In this document: positions 1 through 9,395 of the stretch, one piece after another | Position numbering within the stretch: the first letter of the stretch is position 1 | Layout of the letters: every line of letters starts with the position of its first letter | From: a bacterium | Lineage (GTDB): Bacteria > Desulfobacterota > Binatia > HRBIN30 > CADEER01 | Direction: 5' to 3' | DNA length: 64,000 nt | Assembly: GCA_030430165.1 (NCBI GenBank) | Contig: JAUIGL010000017.1 | Location: forward strand, 1 to 64,000 | Notes under the pieces: model-generated | The model's input: the letters and a program-made list of their open reading frames with translations, nothing else | Told to the model about the DNA's origin: nothing | Database searches by the model: none | Position numbers and translations under genes: made by a program

Positions 1-1011
1 CAGGGCACCTATCACTTCAACGAACAGTGGGACCTGACCATCGGCATCCGCGGCACCTACGAGGAGAAGTCGCGTCGCGGCAGCCAGATCGCCACTTTGA
101 AGGTGGACACCGGTCCGTTCGGACCGGACCGGTTCCCGGATCAGAGCTTCTCGGTGTTCAACGTGTCGCCGATGGGCGTCGTGCAGTTCCGCCCGATGGA
201 GGAGGTGATGACCTTCGCCAAGGTTGCGCGCGGCTTCAAGTCGGGCGGGTTCAACCAGCAGCGGACCACCGGCGGCGACGGGATTCCCTTCGACGACGAA
301 GAGGCGACCGACTTCGAGCTCGGCGCCCGCTCGAGCTGGTTTGACGGGATGCTCACCCTCAACGCGACCGGCTTCTACATTCTCTACGACAACTTCCAGG
401 CTCAGTCGTTCGATGGCACCGGCTTCACCGTGACCAATGCAGGTAGCCTGACCAGCTACGGGCTCGAGGCCGATGCCTTCGTCGTACCGCACCCCGACCT
501 GACCGTCGGCGGCGGGCTCGGTTGGAACCAGGCCAACTACGACGACTTCGACAAGTCGCCGTGCACCAGCCAGCAGGCGTGGGAGAGCCGCGTCGAGAGC
601 GGCGACATCAACCAGCGCGCCGACTGCGTCCAGGATCTCGGCGGCAGGCGGCTCGACAACGCGCCGCGCTGGACCGCCAACGTCTACTCCCAGCTGGTGC
701 GTCCACTCGGCGATCTCCAGCTCTTCGGGTCGCCCATCTTCGGCCGCCTACGGGTCGAGTACAGCTACCGCGACTTCATCTATCTGTCGCAGGACCTAGA
801 CCAGAACCTGACCCAGGGGCCGGTGCACCTGATGAACATCCGCGCCGGGGTGTTCGCCGACGGCGGACATTGGGACCTGACGATGTGGACCACCAACGCG
901 CTCGACCAGAAATATCTGGCGTTCGGAATCGACGTCCCGATCACCAGCGGCTTCGCCGGGCTCAACGGCCCGCCGCGGCAATTCGGAGCGACATTGCGCG
1001 TCTTCTTCTGA
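1..1011 (+). CDS. TonB-dependent outer-membrane receptor, C-terminal part (5' truncated by window edge)
   Basis: The frame is open from base 1, so the gene begins upstream of the window and only the last 336 residues are seen. The sequence is the C-terminal part of a 22-strand TonB-dependent receptor barrel: alternating aromatic strands, the segment FAKVARGFKSGGFNQQ typical of the barrel of siderophore/catecholate-type receptors, a DNAPRWTANV strand near residue 218, and a terminal Phe (LRVFF) that serves as the outer-membrane assembly signal. Such receptors import large or scarce ligands across the outer membrane with energy from TonB-ExbBD. The plug and TonB box lie outside the window, so the ligand cannot be predicted. 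A hairpin terminator follows within 45 bp, indicating that this is the last gene of its transcript. Confidence 0.93.
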   Translation, partial: QGTYHFNEQWDLTIGIRGTYEEKSRRGSQIATLKVDTGPFGPDRFPDQSFSVFNVSPMGVVQFRPMEEVMTFAKVARGFKSGGFNQQRTTGGDGIPFDDEEATDFELGARSSWFDGMLTLNATGFYILYDNFQAQSFDGTGFTVTNAGSLTSYGLEADAFVVPHPDLTVGGGLGWNQANYDDFDKSPCTSQQAWESRVESGDINQRADCVQDLGGRRLDNAPRWTANVYSQLVRPLGDLQLFGSPIFGRLRVEYSYRDFIYLSQDLDQNLTQGPVHLMNIRAGVFADGGHWDLTMWTTNALDQKYLAFGIDVPITSGFAGLNGPPRQFGATLRVFF

Positions 1012-1051
1012 AACGGCGGCGCCCGCGGCGGCGCGCTCGAGCGGGACCCCG

Positions 1052-1076
1052 TGCCCCACCCCGTGGGGCATTTTGT
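1052..1076 (+). terminator. Rho-independent terminator of the TonB receptor gene
   Basis: A perfect 8-bp stem (TGCCCCAC / GTGGGGCA) with a 3-nt CCC loop is followed directly by TTTTGT. It lies about 40 bp after the TGA of the receptor gene, the expected place for an intrinsic terminator. Confidence 0.75.
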
Positions 1077-1244
1077 CTCGCCGGGATGTGTCCCTCGCTG
1101 GTCCGCGCCGCGTCGCCGCGAGTGGTCGGACGTGGCGTGGAGATTGCTGCGCCCGCTGTGAAATCGGAGGTGTTGCCCGGGATGAGCCCGAGTGACACGC
1201 AGTTCTGGCGCTCAGCCGCTCCGATCGCAAAAGAGGTTACGACG

Positions 1245-1412
1245 ATGAAGAGACGCGATGATCAGCGTCGCAAGGCAGCGGAGCGGGGGATCGTTTCGCA
1301 CGAGCTACGCCGCGCCCTGCGGGGCCTGGAGCCCTACCACGAGGCCGCTCGAGAGTCGGTGGACGTGCGTCCACGCCGGCGGCGTCGCCACGTAAAGTCG
1401 TTTGATGCCTGA
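1245..1412 (+). CDS. Possible small basic protein (55 aa), hypothetical
   Basis: An ATG at 1245 follows AGAGG (1231-1235) at a plausible ribosome-binding distance and opens a 55-codon frame that ends at 1412, overlapping the start of the sulfatase gene by 8 bp. The product is highly charged and rich in Arg (RRDDQRRKAAERG, RPRRRRRH), with no recognisable domain. It could be a real small protein translationally coupled to the sulfatase, or just a GC-rich open frame. The region 1080-1245 upstream shows no other gene. Confidence 0.25.
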   Translation: MKRRDDQRRKAAERGIVSHELRRALRGLEPYHEAARESVDVRPRRRRRHVKSFDA

Positions 1413-2868
1413 TCCGATCGGGGCCCCGAGCGGGGTCCCCGGAGGCACGACCGTTTGGCGTAACCGGAGGGTTGCGCCGGTGCTGGGGCTCGGCTTGTTC
1501 CTCGGCCTGTGTGGCGCCGTGCTTCCGATCGGCGCGATGCGTCCCGACAGCCCGGCGCCGGCCCGGGCGCTGCCGCGCGCCGAGAAGATCATCTTGTTCT
1601 CGGTCGATACCCTGCGCGCGGACCGACTCGGTTGTTATGGCTATTCGCAGGCGCCGACTTCGCCGAACATCGACGCCTGGGCGCGGGACGCGGTGATTTT
1701 CGACCGCGCCTACGCGCACGCTCCGTGGACGGTGCCGTCCCTCGCGGCGCTGATGACGGGCCTCTATCCGAGGCAGTTGGGCGTGTTCACCAACGAGACC
1801 GGCATCGCCGCCGACTGGAGCACGCTGCCCGAGGTGTTGCACGACGTCGGCTATCGAACCGCGATGTTCAACAGCCACTCGGTTCTGCTGCAGCCGGAGA
1901 TGGGCTTCACCCAGGGCTTCGACGAGGTTCACCCGGAGGACTTCGACGTCGTTCTCGAGGGTGAGGACAAGATCGCCTTTTCCCGCGTCGAGGACCAGCT
2001 CATGGGCTGGCTCGATCGTCACGCCGACGACCGATTCTTTCTCTGGATCCACGACATGGACCCGCACCATCCGGAGACCCCCGGTAATCCGTATCTCGAG
2101 GAGCCAGGCTGGGCGACCTACGACGCCGAGATCCGCTGGACCGACGAGGTGTTTGGACGCTTGGTGCGCCGGCTGCAAGCGCTCGGGGTCTGGGACGAGG
2201 TGCTGCTGGTGTTCGTTGCCGATCACGGCGAGGCATTCGACGACCACGGCATGGTCGGTCACCAGAACGTGATGTACGACGAGGTCCTGAGGGTCCCGCT
2301 GATCGTCGGCTATCCCCCAGTGCTGAAAGCGAAGCGGGTGGGGGAGCCGGTCGACCTGATCGATCTGCGCTCGACCATTCTCGATCTCGCGTCGGTGCGG
2401 GAGACCGAGCCGGTATCGGGCGAGAGCCTGGTTGCGATTCTCGACGATCGCCGCGACCGTCGCGATCGCGGGTTGACCATGCACAGTCGCTACTTCTTCG
2501 AGGACGGCCACCATGAGCTCGGCGTGCGCGATCGCTGGTGGAAGTTGATCGCGCGAACCGCGCCGAGCGAGGATCGTCTCGACGGCGGGCTGCCGAGCTG
2601 GGACCTGTCCAGTGAGGACACTCGGTTCGAGCTCTACAACCTGACCACCGACCCGCTCGAGAAATCCGATCTGGCGGGCGAGTACCCGCAGGTGGTGCGC
2701 CGCCTCGCGGCGGAGATCGAAACCTGGAGCCGCGACGACGAGCCCGAACGGGATGCGCCGCGACTCGACGAGTCGCATCGCGAGATCCTGCGCAAGCTCG
2801 GATACGAGACGGCCGACAACCAGGCGGTCGCCGAACCGCTGCCTGACCTGCCCGACGAGGACGCCTGA
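1405..2868 (+). CDS. Sulfatase-like hydrolase, membrane-anchored or exported, lacking the formylglycine Cys/Ser
   Basis: This 487-residue protein belongs to the alkaline phosphatase/sulfatase superfamily. After a hydrophobic N-terminal segment (about residues 22-45) that should export or anchor it, the metal-binding motif SVDTLRADRLGCYGY occurs at about residue 66, and VADHGEAFDDHGMVGH supplies the second metal-ligand cluster. The position of the modified Cys/Ser (CxPxR) in classical sulfatases is occupied by APWTVPSLAALMTG, so Thr109 stands where formylglycine would be made and the Arg is Leu. Many bacterial relatives share this WT(L/V)PS variant and their substrates are mostly unknown. A TTG precedes the ATG at 1405; the ATG was chosen, though no strong ribosome-binding site is visible. 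Substrate (sulfate, phosphate or phosphonate ester) is not predictable. Confidence 0.85.
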   Translation: MPDPIGAPSGVPGGTTVWRNRRVAPVLGLGLFLGLCGAVLPIGAMRPDSPAPARALPRAEKIILFSVDTLRADRLGCYGYSQAPTSPNIDAWARDAVIFDRAYAHAPWTVPSLAALMTGLYPRQLGVFTNETGIAADWSTLPEVLHDVGYRTAMFNSHSVLLQPEMGFTQGFDEVHPEDFDVVLEGEDKIAFSRVEDQLMGWLDRHADDRFFLWIHDMDPHHPETPGNPYLEEPGWATYDAEIRWTDEVFGRLVRRLQALGVWDEVLLVFVADHGEAFDDHGMVGHQNVMYDEVLRVPLIVGYPPVLKAKRVGEPVDLIDLRSTILDLASVRETEPVSGESLVAILDDRRDRRDRGLTMHSRYFFEDGHHELGVRDRWWKLIARTAPSEDRLDGGLPSWDLSSEDTRFELYNLTTDPLEKSDLAGEYPQVVRRLAAEIETWSRDDEPERDAPRLDESHREILRKLGYETADNQAVAEPLPDLPDEDA

Positions 2869-2981
2869 GCAGGCTACCGCCGCGCTGGCAGAAATGACCG
2901 AGCGTTAGCGAGGCTCCGGACTTCTCCGAAAGACAAAGAGTTCCCCCGCCTCCCCCGTCGCGGCGCGCTGTCGCCCGTATT

Positions 2982-4340
2982 ATGGATGGCCGGATGCCTT
3001 ACCAGCCTTACCAGCGGGCGAGTATTGCGGATGGGGTGGCGTCGGCTGCGATGGTCGGCTTTGGCGAGACCTACGTGCCGGCGTTTGCGCTCGCCGTGGG
3101 GATGGACGCGGTCGCCGCCGGGTTGGTGGCGACGGTGCCGATGGTGGTTGGCGCGATCGCGCAGCTGTTCACGCCGCCGGCGCTGCGGCGGGTCGGCTCG
3201 TTTCGTCGCTGGGTGATCGGCTGTGCCACTCTGCAAGCGCTCTCGCTCGGCGTTCTGGCGGCCGGCGCGTGGTCGACGTCGGTCAGCTTCGCCGCCCTGG
3301 TGGCGTTGATGGCGGTGTACTGGGGCTGCAGCTTGTCGGCCTCGTCGACGTGGAGCTCGTGGATCACATCCTTGGTTCCAGTCGCCGAACGGGCGAAGTT
3401 CTTCGCCAAGCGAACCTCGCGTGCCCAGCTCTCCCTGCTGTTGTCCCTGATCGGCGCGGGGACCCTGCTGGAAGTCGGCCGGCGGAGCGGCTGGGAGATC
3501 GTCGCCTTCGCCTCGGTGTTCGCCCTGGCCTTCGCCTCGCGCGGTGCTTCCGCGGTGTTTCTGTCGCAGCACGACGAGGCGGACGGCGCGCGCGAGCACA
3601 TCGCCGCGGCGCGCATGTCGACGGCCTGGCGCGACGTCAGGGCAGGGAGCTCGCTGCCGGTCCTCACCTACCTGGTGGTGATCCAGGTCGGGGTCAACAT
3701 CGCAGCTCCCTACTTCACGCCTTTCATGCTCGGTCCGCTGAGCCTCACCTACGATCAGTTCATGGCACTGACCGGGATGGCCTTCCTGTCTCGCGTCTTC
3801 GCGCTGCCGCGGCTCGGCGAGCTCGCCGAATCGCGCGGCACCAAGTGGGTCCTCTGGCTGGGGGGCGCCGGCATCATCCCGCTGCCGGCTCTGTGGCTGA
3901 TCTCGGACGATTTCTGGTACTTGCTGGCCGTGCAGGCGTTGTCCGGCGTGGTCTGGGCGGCACTCGAGTTGGCGACCACTCTTTCGTTCTTCGAGCATAT
4001 TCCGGACCACCACCGGGTCGGCGTGCTGTCGTTGTTCAACATGGCCAACTCGCTGGCGATCGCCGCCGGTGCCGTGATCGGCGGAGTCGTCTATCGCTGG
4101 GCGCCGCCGGAGTACGGATTCGTGCTCCTCTTCGGCCTCTCCTCGCTCTCCCGGTTGGGCGCATTGGTGCTGCTGCGGCGAACACCGGCGCCGGAGACTC
4201 CGGCCGCCGGGGTCCAGTTCAGGACGCTCGCGGTGCGGCCGTCGGCGGGCGCGGTCGAGCGTCCGGTTCTCGCGACCCTACCGCCGGCCGAGGACCCCGC
4301 TACCGGGGACGGAGCCGGCGCGCCCGAGGTGGGCTCCTGA
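2982..4340 (+). CDS. Major facilitator superfamily (MFS) permease
   Basis: A 452-residue polytopic inner-membrane protein with about twelve hydrophobic helices in two halves. The MFS fold is indicated by the overall hydropathy, short basic loops (for example RRVGSFRRWV between helices 2 and 3, and ERAKFFAKRTSRAQ after helix 4) and a second half starting near residue 225. No substrate-specific motif was recognised. The closest feel is to permeases annotated simply as MFS transporters with a conserved WSSWITSLVP stretch. The C-terminal 50 residues are Pro/Ala-rich and probably disordered. ATG at 2982 was chosen; an in-frame ATG four codons later is an alternative. It is a single-gene unit separated from the next gene by a repeat element. 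Confidence 0.85.
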   Translation: MDGRMPYQPYQRASIADGVASAAMVGFGETYVPAFALAVGMDAVAAGLVATVPMVVGAIAQLFTPPALRRVGSFRRWVIGCATLQALSLGVLAAGAWSTSVSFAALVALMAVYWGCSLSASSTWSSWITSLVPVAERAKFFAKRTSRAQLSLLLSLIGAGTLLEVGRRSGWEIVAFASVFALAFASRGASAVFLSQHDEADGAREHIAAARMSTAWRDVRAGSSLPVLTYLVVIQVGVNIAAPYFTPFMLGPLSLTYDQFMALTGMAFLSRVFALPRLGELAESRGTKWVLWLGGAGIIPLPALWLISDDFWYLLAVQALSGVVWAALELATTLSFFEHIPDHHRVGVLSLFNMANSLAIAAGAVIGGVVYRWAPPEYGFVLLFGLSSLSRLGALVLLRRTPAPETPAAGVQFRTLAVRPSAGAVERPVLATLPPAEDPATGDGAGAPEVGS

Positions 4341-4398
4341 GTAGCGCGTCCGTCTAGTTCACATCCGCGTTTCCTCGGAGTACTACGCAAACCCGAAA

Positions 4399-4486
4399 CC
4401 CGTCCCCCCTTTTCCAAGGGGGGACTTCAGGGGGGTCCACCCCAGCGACCTCCCGCTAACCCCCTCCTTGGCAAGGAGGGGGGGGC
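4399..4486 (+). repeat. Two-hairpin palindromic intergenic repeat, copy 1
   Basis: Two G/C-run hairpins sit head to tail: a run of C, TTTTCCAA and a run of G (4403-4422), then CCCCCTCCTTGGCAAGGAGG with flanking G (from 4460). They are linked by ACTTCAGGGGGGTCC and GCGACCTCCC. The same arrangement occurs in reverse orientation at 14059-14194. No transposase gene is nearby. There is no T-run, so this is a REP-like element rather than a standard terminator, though it could act as one between the MFS and kinase genes. Confidence 0.7.
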
Positions 4487-4571
4487 GAGGGCGCGCTCCG
4501 GCGGTCTTGAAAAGATTCGACCCGCGGTCATAACGTTGCCGCGCAATGTACCGGTGTAAGCGGGGTGTCGA

Positions 4572-5302
4572 GTGAGCGGCCGGTTGCCGCTTCGCCCGGG
4601 CGGAGAGATCGAGGTCGCCCAGCGCGAACGCTTCGCCGCGGTCGGTCGCGTCGCCGCGACGATTGCGCACGAGCTGGGAACGCCTCTCAACTCGGTCCTC
4701 GGGTACACTCAGCTGCTGCTGCAGGAAGAGCCCGATGCGCATCGGCGCGAGAAGCTGGCGATCATCGAGTCGCAGGTTCGCCGAATGATCGACACCATCC
4801 AGGGAGTGCTCGACCGGACGCGCGGCCGCCAAACGCCGCACGCCGAGGTCGAAGTCGGCGCCGTCATCGACGATGCGGTCGCCACGCTGTCGCCACTGGC
4901 AGCGACGGCGGGTGTGACGTTGCGGACGAGCATCCCGGTTCCCCTGCCGCCGTACCGCGGTGATGCGATCGCGGTACGGCAGATTCTGATCAACCTGGTC
5001 AAGAACTCGATCGAGGCGGCCGGCTCCGGCGGCAGCGTCGAAGTCGCGGCGCGCGCCGATGCCGAAGCCGGCATTGGTCCGGCATTGGCGCTCGAAGTCT
5101 CCGACACCGGTCCCGGCGTGGCGCAGGAGGAGAGGGCGCTGATCTTCGAGCCGCTCTACACGACCAAGCAAGCCGAGAACGGTACCGGGCTCGGACTGGC
5201 GATTGCCCTGGGGCTGGCGCGCGAGCACGGAGGCAGGATCGTCGTCGGTGACGGCGCTTCGGGCGGCGCCGTATTCTGCGTCAGTCTGCCGTTGGAACGC
5301 TG

Positions 5303-5303
<1 letters not shown>
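4572..5303 (+). CDS. Soluble sensor histidine kinase (no sensor domain)
   Basis: A 243-residue cytosolic histidine kinase reduced to the catalytic core. The H-box IAHELGTPLNSVLGYTQLL places the phosphorylated His at residue 33, followed by the N-box (ILINLVKNSIEAAG), G1 (VSDTGPGVAQEE), F-box (IFEPLYTTK) and G2 (GTGLGLAIALGLAREHGG) of the HATPase_c domain. There is no transmembrane segment, PAS or GAF domain, so the signal must come from the cytoplasm or a partner. The start is a GTG at 4572 and the stop overlaps the ATG of the response regulator by one base, so the two are translationally coupled and form a two-component pair of NtrB/NtrC style. A palindromic repeat lies directly upstream; a lost N-terminal sensor region cannot be excluded but no upstream open frame supports it. 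Confidence 0.9.
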
Positions 5304-6670
<1,367 letters not shown>

Positions 6671-6698
6671 GCCGGGATGATCCTTCGAGGAAGGTGAG

Positions 6699-7862
6699 AT
6701 GAGAATTGCAATTCTTTCGCGTGGCCCGTCTCTGTACAGCACCAAGCGCTTGAAAGAAGCGTGTGCCGCGCGCGGCCACGAAGCCAAGGTACTGAACACT
6801 CTATCCTTCTCGATCGAGGTCGAGCAGGGCGAGCCGAGCCTCTACTACCGCAGCAAGCGGCTGCGCGACTACGATGCGGTGATCCCGCGGATCGGTGCCT
6901 CGGTGACCTTCTTCGGTACCGCCGTGGTGCGGCAGTTCGAGCAGATGGGCACGTTTTGCGTCAACCCATCGCACGCCATCAGCGTGTCGCGCGACAAGCT
7001 GCGCGCGCTGCAGGTGCTCAGTCGACATCGGATCGGCATCCCGAAGACGCTCTTCGTTCGCGACACCTCGGAGATTCTGCCCGGGATCGAGCGGCTCGGT
7101 GGCGCCCCGGTGGTGATCAAGCTCCTCGAAGGCACGCAGGGTATCGGCGTGATCCTCGCCGAGTCGACCAAGATCGCCGAGGCGATCATCGAGACCCTGT
7201 CGGGACCGGCGCAGATGAACGTGTTGCTGCAGGAGTTCGTCAAGGAGAGCCGTGGCCGTGACGTGCGCGCCTTCGTCGTCGGCAACCAGGTGGTGGCGGC
7301 GATGCGTCGCACCGCAAAGGGGGACGAGTTTCGCAGCAACGTGCACCGCGGCGGGGTCGCCGAGACGGTAGAGCTGGACGAGGTGTACGAGCGCACGGCG
7401 GTGCACGCGGCGCAGATCATCGGTCTTCGCGTCGCCGGCGTCGACATGCTCGAGGGGCCGGACGGACCGGTGCTCATGGAGGTCAACTCGTCGCCGGGGC
7501 TGGAGGGGATCGAAAAGGCGACCGGCGTCGACGTCGCCGGCAAGATCGTTCGTCTGATCGAGGACGAGGTCCTCTTCCCCGAGCTCGACTTGCGCCAGAG
7601 ACTGACCCTGCAGAGCGGCTACGGGGTGATGGAGGTGCCGGTGACCGAGCGCTCCGAGCTGTGCGGCCGGACCATCGAGGGCAGTGGTCTGCGCGAGCGC
7701 GACGTCGTCGTGCTCACCATCCAGCGCGGTTCGGTGTCGATTCCCAACCCACGCCGCGATCGAGAGATCCTCGACGGCGATCTACTGCTGTGTTTCGGCA
7801 AGAACCTCACCCTGAAGAGCCTCACGCCGCCGCGCCGGCGCCGCAAGAAGAAGGCCGAATAG
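6699..7862 (+). CDS. rimK: RimK-type ATP-grasp glutamate ligase with C-terminal RCK_C-like domain
   Basis: Residues 1-300 match RimK, which adds Glu residues to the C-terminus of ribosomal protein S6 (some homologues make poly-glutamate tails or peptides). The N-terminal MRIAILSRGPSLYSTKRL, the ATP-grasp glycine loop GTQGIGV (about residues 147-153) and the Mg-binding LMEVNSSPGLEGIEKATG near residue 265 are clear. Typical RimK is about 300 residues; this one carries roughly 80 more. The extension (about 305-380, with VPVTERSELCGRTIEG, RGSVSIPNPRRD and LDGDLLLCFG) resembles the TrkA-C/RCK_C domain that binds regulatory ligands in potassium channels. AAGGTGAG precedes the ATG at 6699. It forms an operon with the RimB-like protease and AstE-like genes that follow. 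Confidence 0.92.
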   Translation: MRIAILSRGPSLYSTKRLKEACAARGHEAKVLNTLSFSIEVEQGEPSLYYRSKRLRDYDAVIPRIGASVTFFGTAVVRQFEQMGTFCVNPSHAISVSRDKLRALQVLSRHRIGIPKTLFVRDTSEILPGIERLGGAPVVIKLLEGTQGIGVILAESTKIAEAIIETLSGPAQMNVLLQEFVKESRGRDVRAFVVGNQVVAAMRRTAKGDEFRSNVHRGGVAETVELDEVYERTAVHAAQIIGLRVAGVDMLEGPDGPVLMEVNSSPGLEGIEKATGVDVAGKIVRLIEDEVLFPELDLRQRLTLQSGYGVMEVPVTERSELCGRTIEGSGLRERDVVVLTIQRGSVSIPNPRRDREILDGDLLLCFGKNLTLKSLTPPRRRRKKKAE

Positions 7863-7865
7863 GGC

Positions 7866-8333
7866 ATGTCGAAGCGTCGCCAACCCCCGGTCGTGATTGG
7901 CTGGACGGAGTTCGTCGATTTTCCCGATTGGGGTATCTCCGGAGTCCGGGCGAAGGTCGACACCGGGGCGCGCTCGAGCGCGCTCCACGTCGAGAAAGTC
8001 GAGCACCTGAGCGGCAACCGGGTGGCGTTCGACATCGTGCGCAACCGCAAGTCGACCGGCCGCAGGCGGCGCGTCGTCGCTCCGATCAGCCGAGTCGGCC
8101 GGGTTCGCTCGAGCACCGGGCACACGACGACGCGGACCTTCGTCGAGGCGATGGTGCGTCTCGGCCCGGTGGAGCGGACGGTCGAGATCAGCCTCATCGA
8201 CCGGGGCTCGATGATCCACCGCATGCTGCTCGGTCGCACCGCGCTGAGCGGACCATTCATCGTCGACGTCAGTCGGCGCTACGTCTTCGGCAGGCCGCTG
8301 CGCAAGAAGGCAGCGCGGAAGAAGCCGGCATGA
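7866..8333 (+). CDS. RimB-like retropepsin-family aspartic protease (DUF785/Zn_protease family)
   Basis: A 155-residue protein of the family once named ATP-dependent zinc protease (PF05618) and now understood as retropepsin-like. The N-terminal GWTEFVDFPDWGISGVRAKVDTGARSSAL contains the single D-T-G-A active-site triad (Asp32) of dimeric aspartic proteases; the paired flap/psi-loop motif is MLLGRTAL near residue 121. In Pseudomonas, RimB acts with RimK and RimA in the S6 glutamylation system. The gene begins 4 bp after the rimK stop and its own stop overlaps the next ATG, so the three are one translational unit. The C-terminus is strongly basic (RKKAARKKPA), compatible with RNA or ribosome contact. 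Confidence 0.88.
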   Translation: MSKRRQPPVVIGWTEFVDFPDWGISGVRAKVDTGARSSALHVEKVEHLSGNRVAFDIVRNRKSTGRRRRVVAPISRVGRVRSSTGHTTTRTFVEAMVRLGPVERTVEISLIDRGSMIHRMLLGRTALSGPFIVDVSRRYVFGRPLRKKAARKKPA

Positions 8334-9370
8334 CCATCGCCGTCGACTCGGTCGAGCCGGTCCGCATCTCCGGCGATGAGATTCCGCTGGGGACGCGCAA
8401 GCGCGTCGAGATCCACGTTGCCGGCAACGTCGGTGGCGGCGACGTCCTGCTCCCGGTCGAGGTCGTGCACGGGCGGCGCCCCGGACCGAGGCTGTTCGTT
8501 TGCGCGGCGATCCACGGCGACGAGATCAACGGCGTCGAGATCATCCGTCGAGTTTTGCGTTCGCCCTCGCTGCGTCGCTTGCGCGGTGCGCTGATCGCGG
8601 TGCCGATCGTCAACGCGTTCGGCTTCGTCGGGCTCAGCCGTTATCTGCCCGATCGACGAGACTTGAATCGTTCGTTCCCCGGCTCGGCGACCGGCTCGTT
8701 GGCGTCGCGCCTGGCGCACACCTTCCTCAAGGAGGTCGTCGATCAGTCGACGCACGGCGTCGATCTCCATACCGCGGCGGTGCACCGCGCCAACCTGCCC
8801 CACGTGCGCGCGCACCTGGAGAATCCCGATATCGATCGCATGGCGCGGGCCTTCCGCACGCCGCTGATTCTCAGCACCGACCTGATCGAGGGCTCGCTGC
8901 GCAAGGCGGTGGCCAATCGCGGCGTGCCGATGCTGGTCTACGAGGCGGGCGAGGCGCTGCGCTTCGACGAGACCTCGATTCGCGCCGGAATGCGCGGCGT
9001 CCTCTCGGTGATGACGACACTCGGCATGCTGCCCAGCCGAACCCGCGTGCCGGCCGTCCGCGAGCCCTTCGTGGCGCAATCGACGACCTGGGTTCGGGCG
9101 CCGGTCGCCGGCATCGTGCGCCCCAAGGTGAGTTTGGGGAAGTTCGTCGAGAAGGACCAGGTAATGGGCGTGATCGCCGACCCGCTGGGCAGCCGCGAGG
9201 TCTTGGTCGGGGCGACCACCAAAGGCGTCATCATCGGCAAGACCGAGTTGCCCCTGGTCAACGAGGGCGACGCGCTGTTCCACATCGCCTCGCTGGAACG
9301 ACCGCGTTCGGCCGCGTCTTCGATCGAGGAGTTCCACTCCGAAATCGACGGGCCCGACGCGGAGCTCTGA
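8330..9370 (+). CDS. Succinylglutamate desuccinylase/aspartoacylase (AstE-like) zinc enzyme
   Basis: A 346-residue member of the M14-like AstE/AspA family (COG3608 type). Zinc ligands are visible as HGDE (His62, Glu65) and DLHT (His147), with the substrate-binding DRRDLNRSFPG at 108-118. The C-terminal 80 residues form the usual beta-rich lipoyl/biotinyl-like cap (WVRAPVAGIVRPKVSLGKFV). AstE removes succinyl groups from succinylglutamate and ASPA cleaves N-acetylaspartate; relatives encoded next to rimK and the retropepsin are recurrent but their substrate is unknown. A role in trimming an acylated or polyglutamate product of the RimK-like ligase is an inference from the operon. The ATG at 8330 overlaps the upstream TGA (ATGA), which fixes this start. 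Confidence 0.88.
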   Translation: MTIAVDSVEPVRISGDEIPLGTRKRVEIHVAGNVGGGDVLLPVEVVHGRRPGPRLFVCAAIHGDEINGVEIIRRVLRSPSLRRLRGALIAVPIVNAFGFVGLSRYLPDRRDLNRSFPGSATGSLASRLAHTFLKEVVDQSTHGVDLHTAAVHRANLPHVRAHLENPDIDRMARAFRTPLILSTDLIEGSLRKAVANRGVPMLVYEAGEALRFDETSIRAGMRGVLSVMTTLGMLPSRTRVPAVREPFVAQSTTWVRAPVAGIVRPKVSLGKFVEKDQVMGVIADPLGSREVLVGATTKGVIIGKTELPLVNEGDALFHIASLERPRSAASSIEEFHSEIDGPDAEL

Positions 9371-9395
9371 CGCCCGTTCGGATTCCCCGCCGAGG

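Noticed and set aside
1237-2778. Long open frame on the minus strand opposite the sulfatase-like gene (over 500 codons).
   Set aside because: Product is Arg/His/Gln-rich with no family pattern, and the plus-strand frame has clear superfamily motifs; it is a GC-rich antisense shadow.
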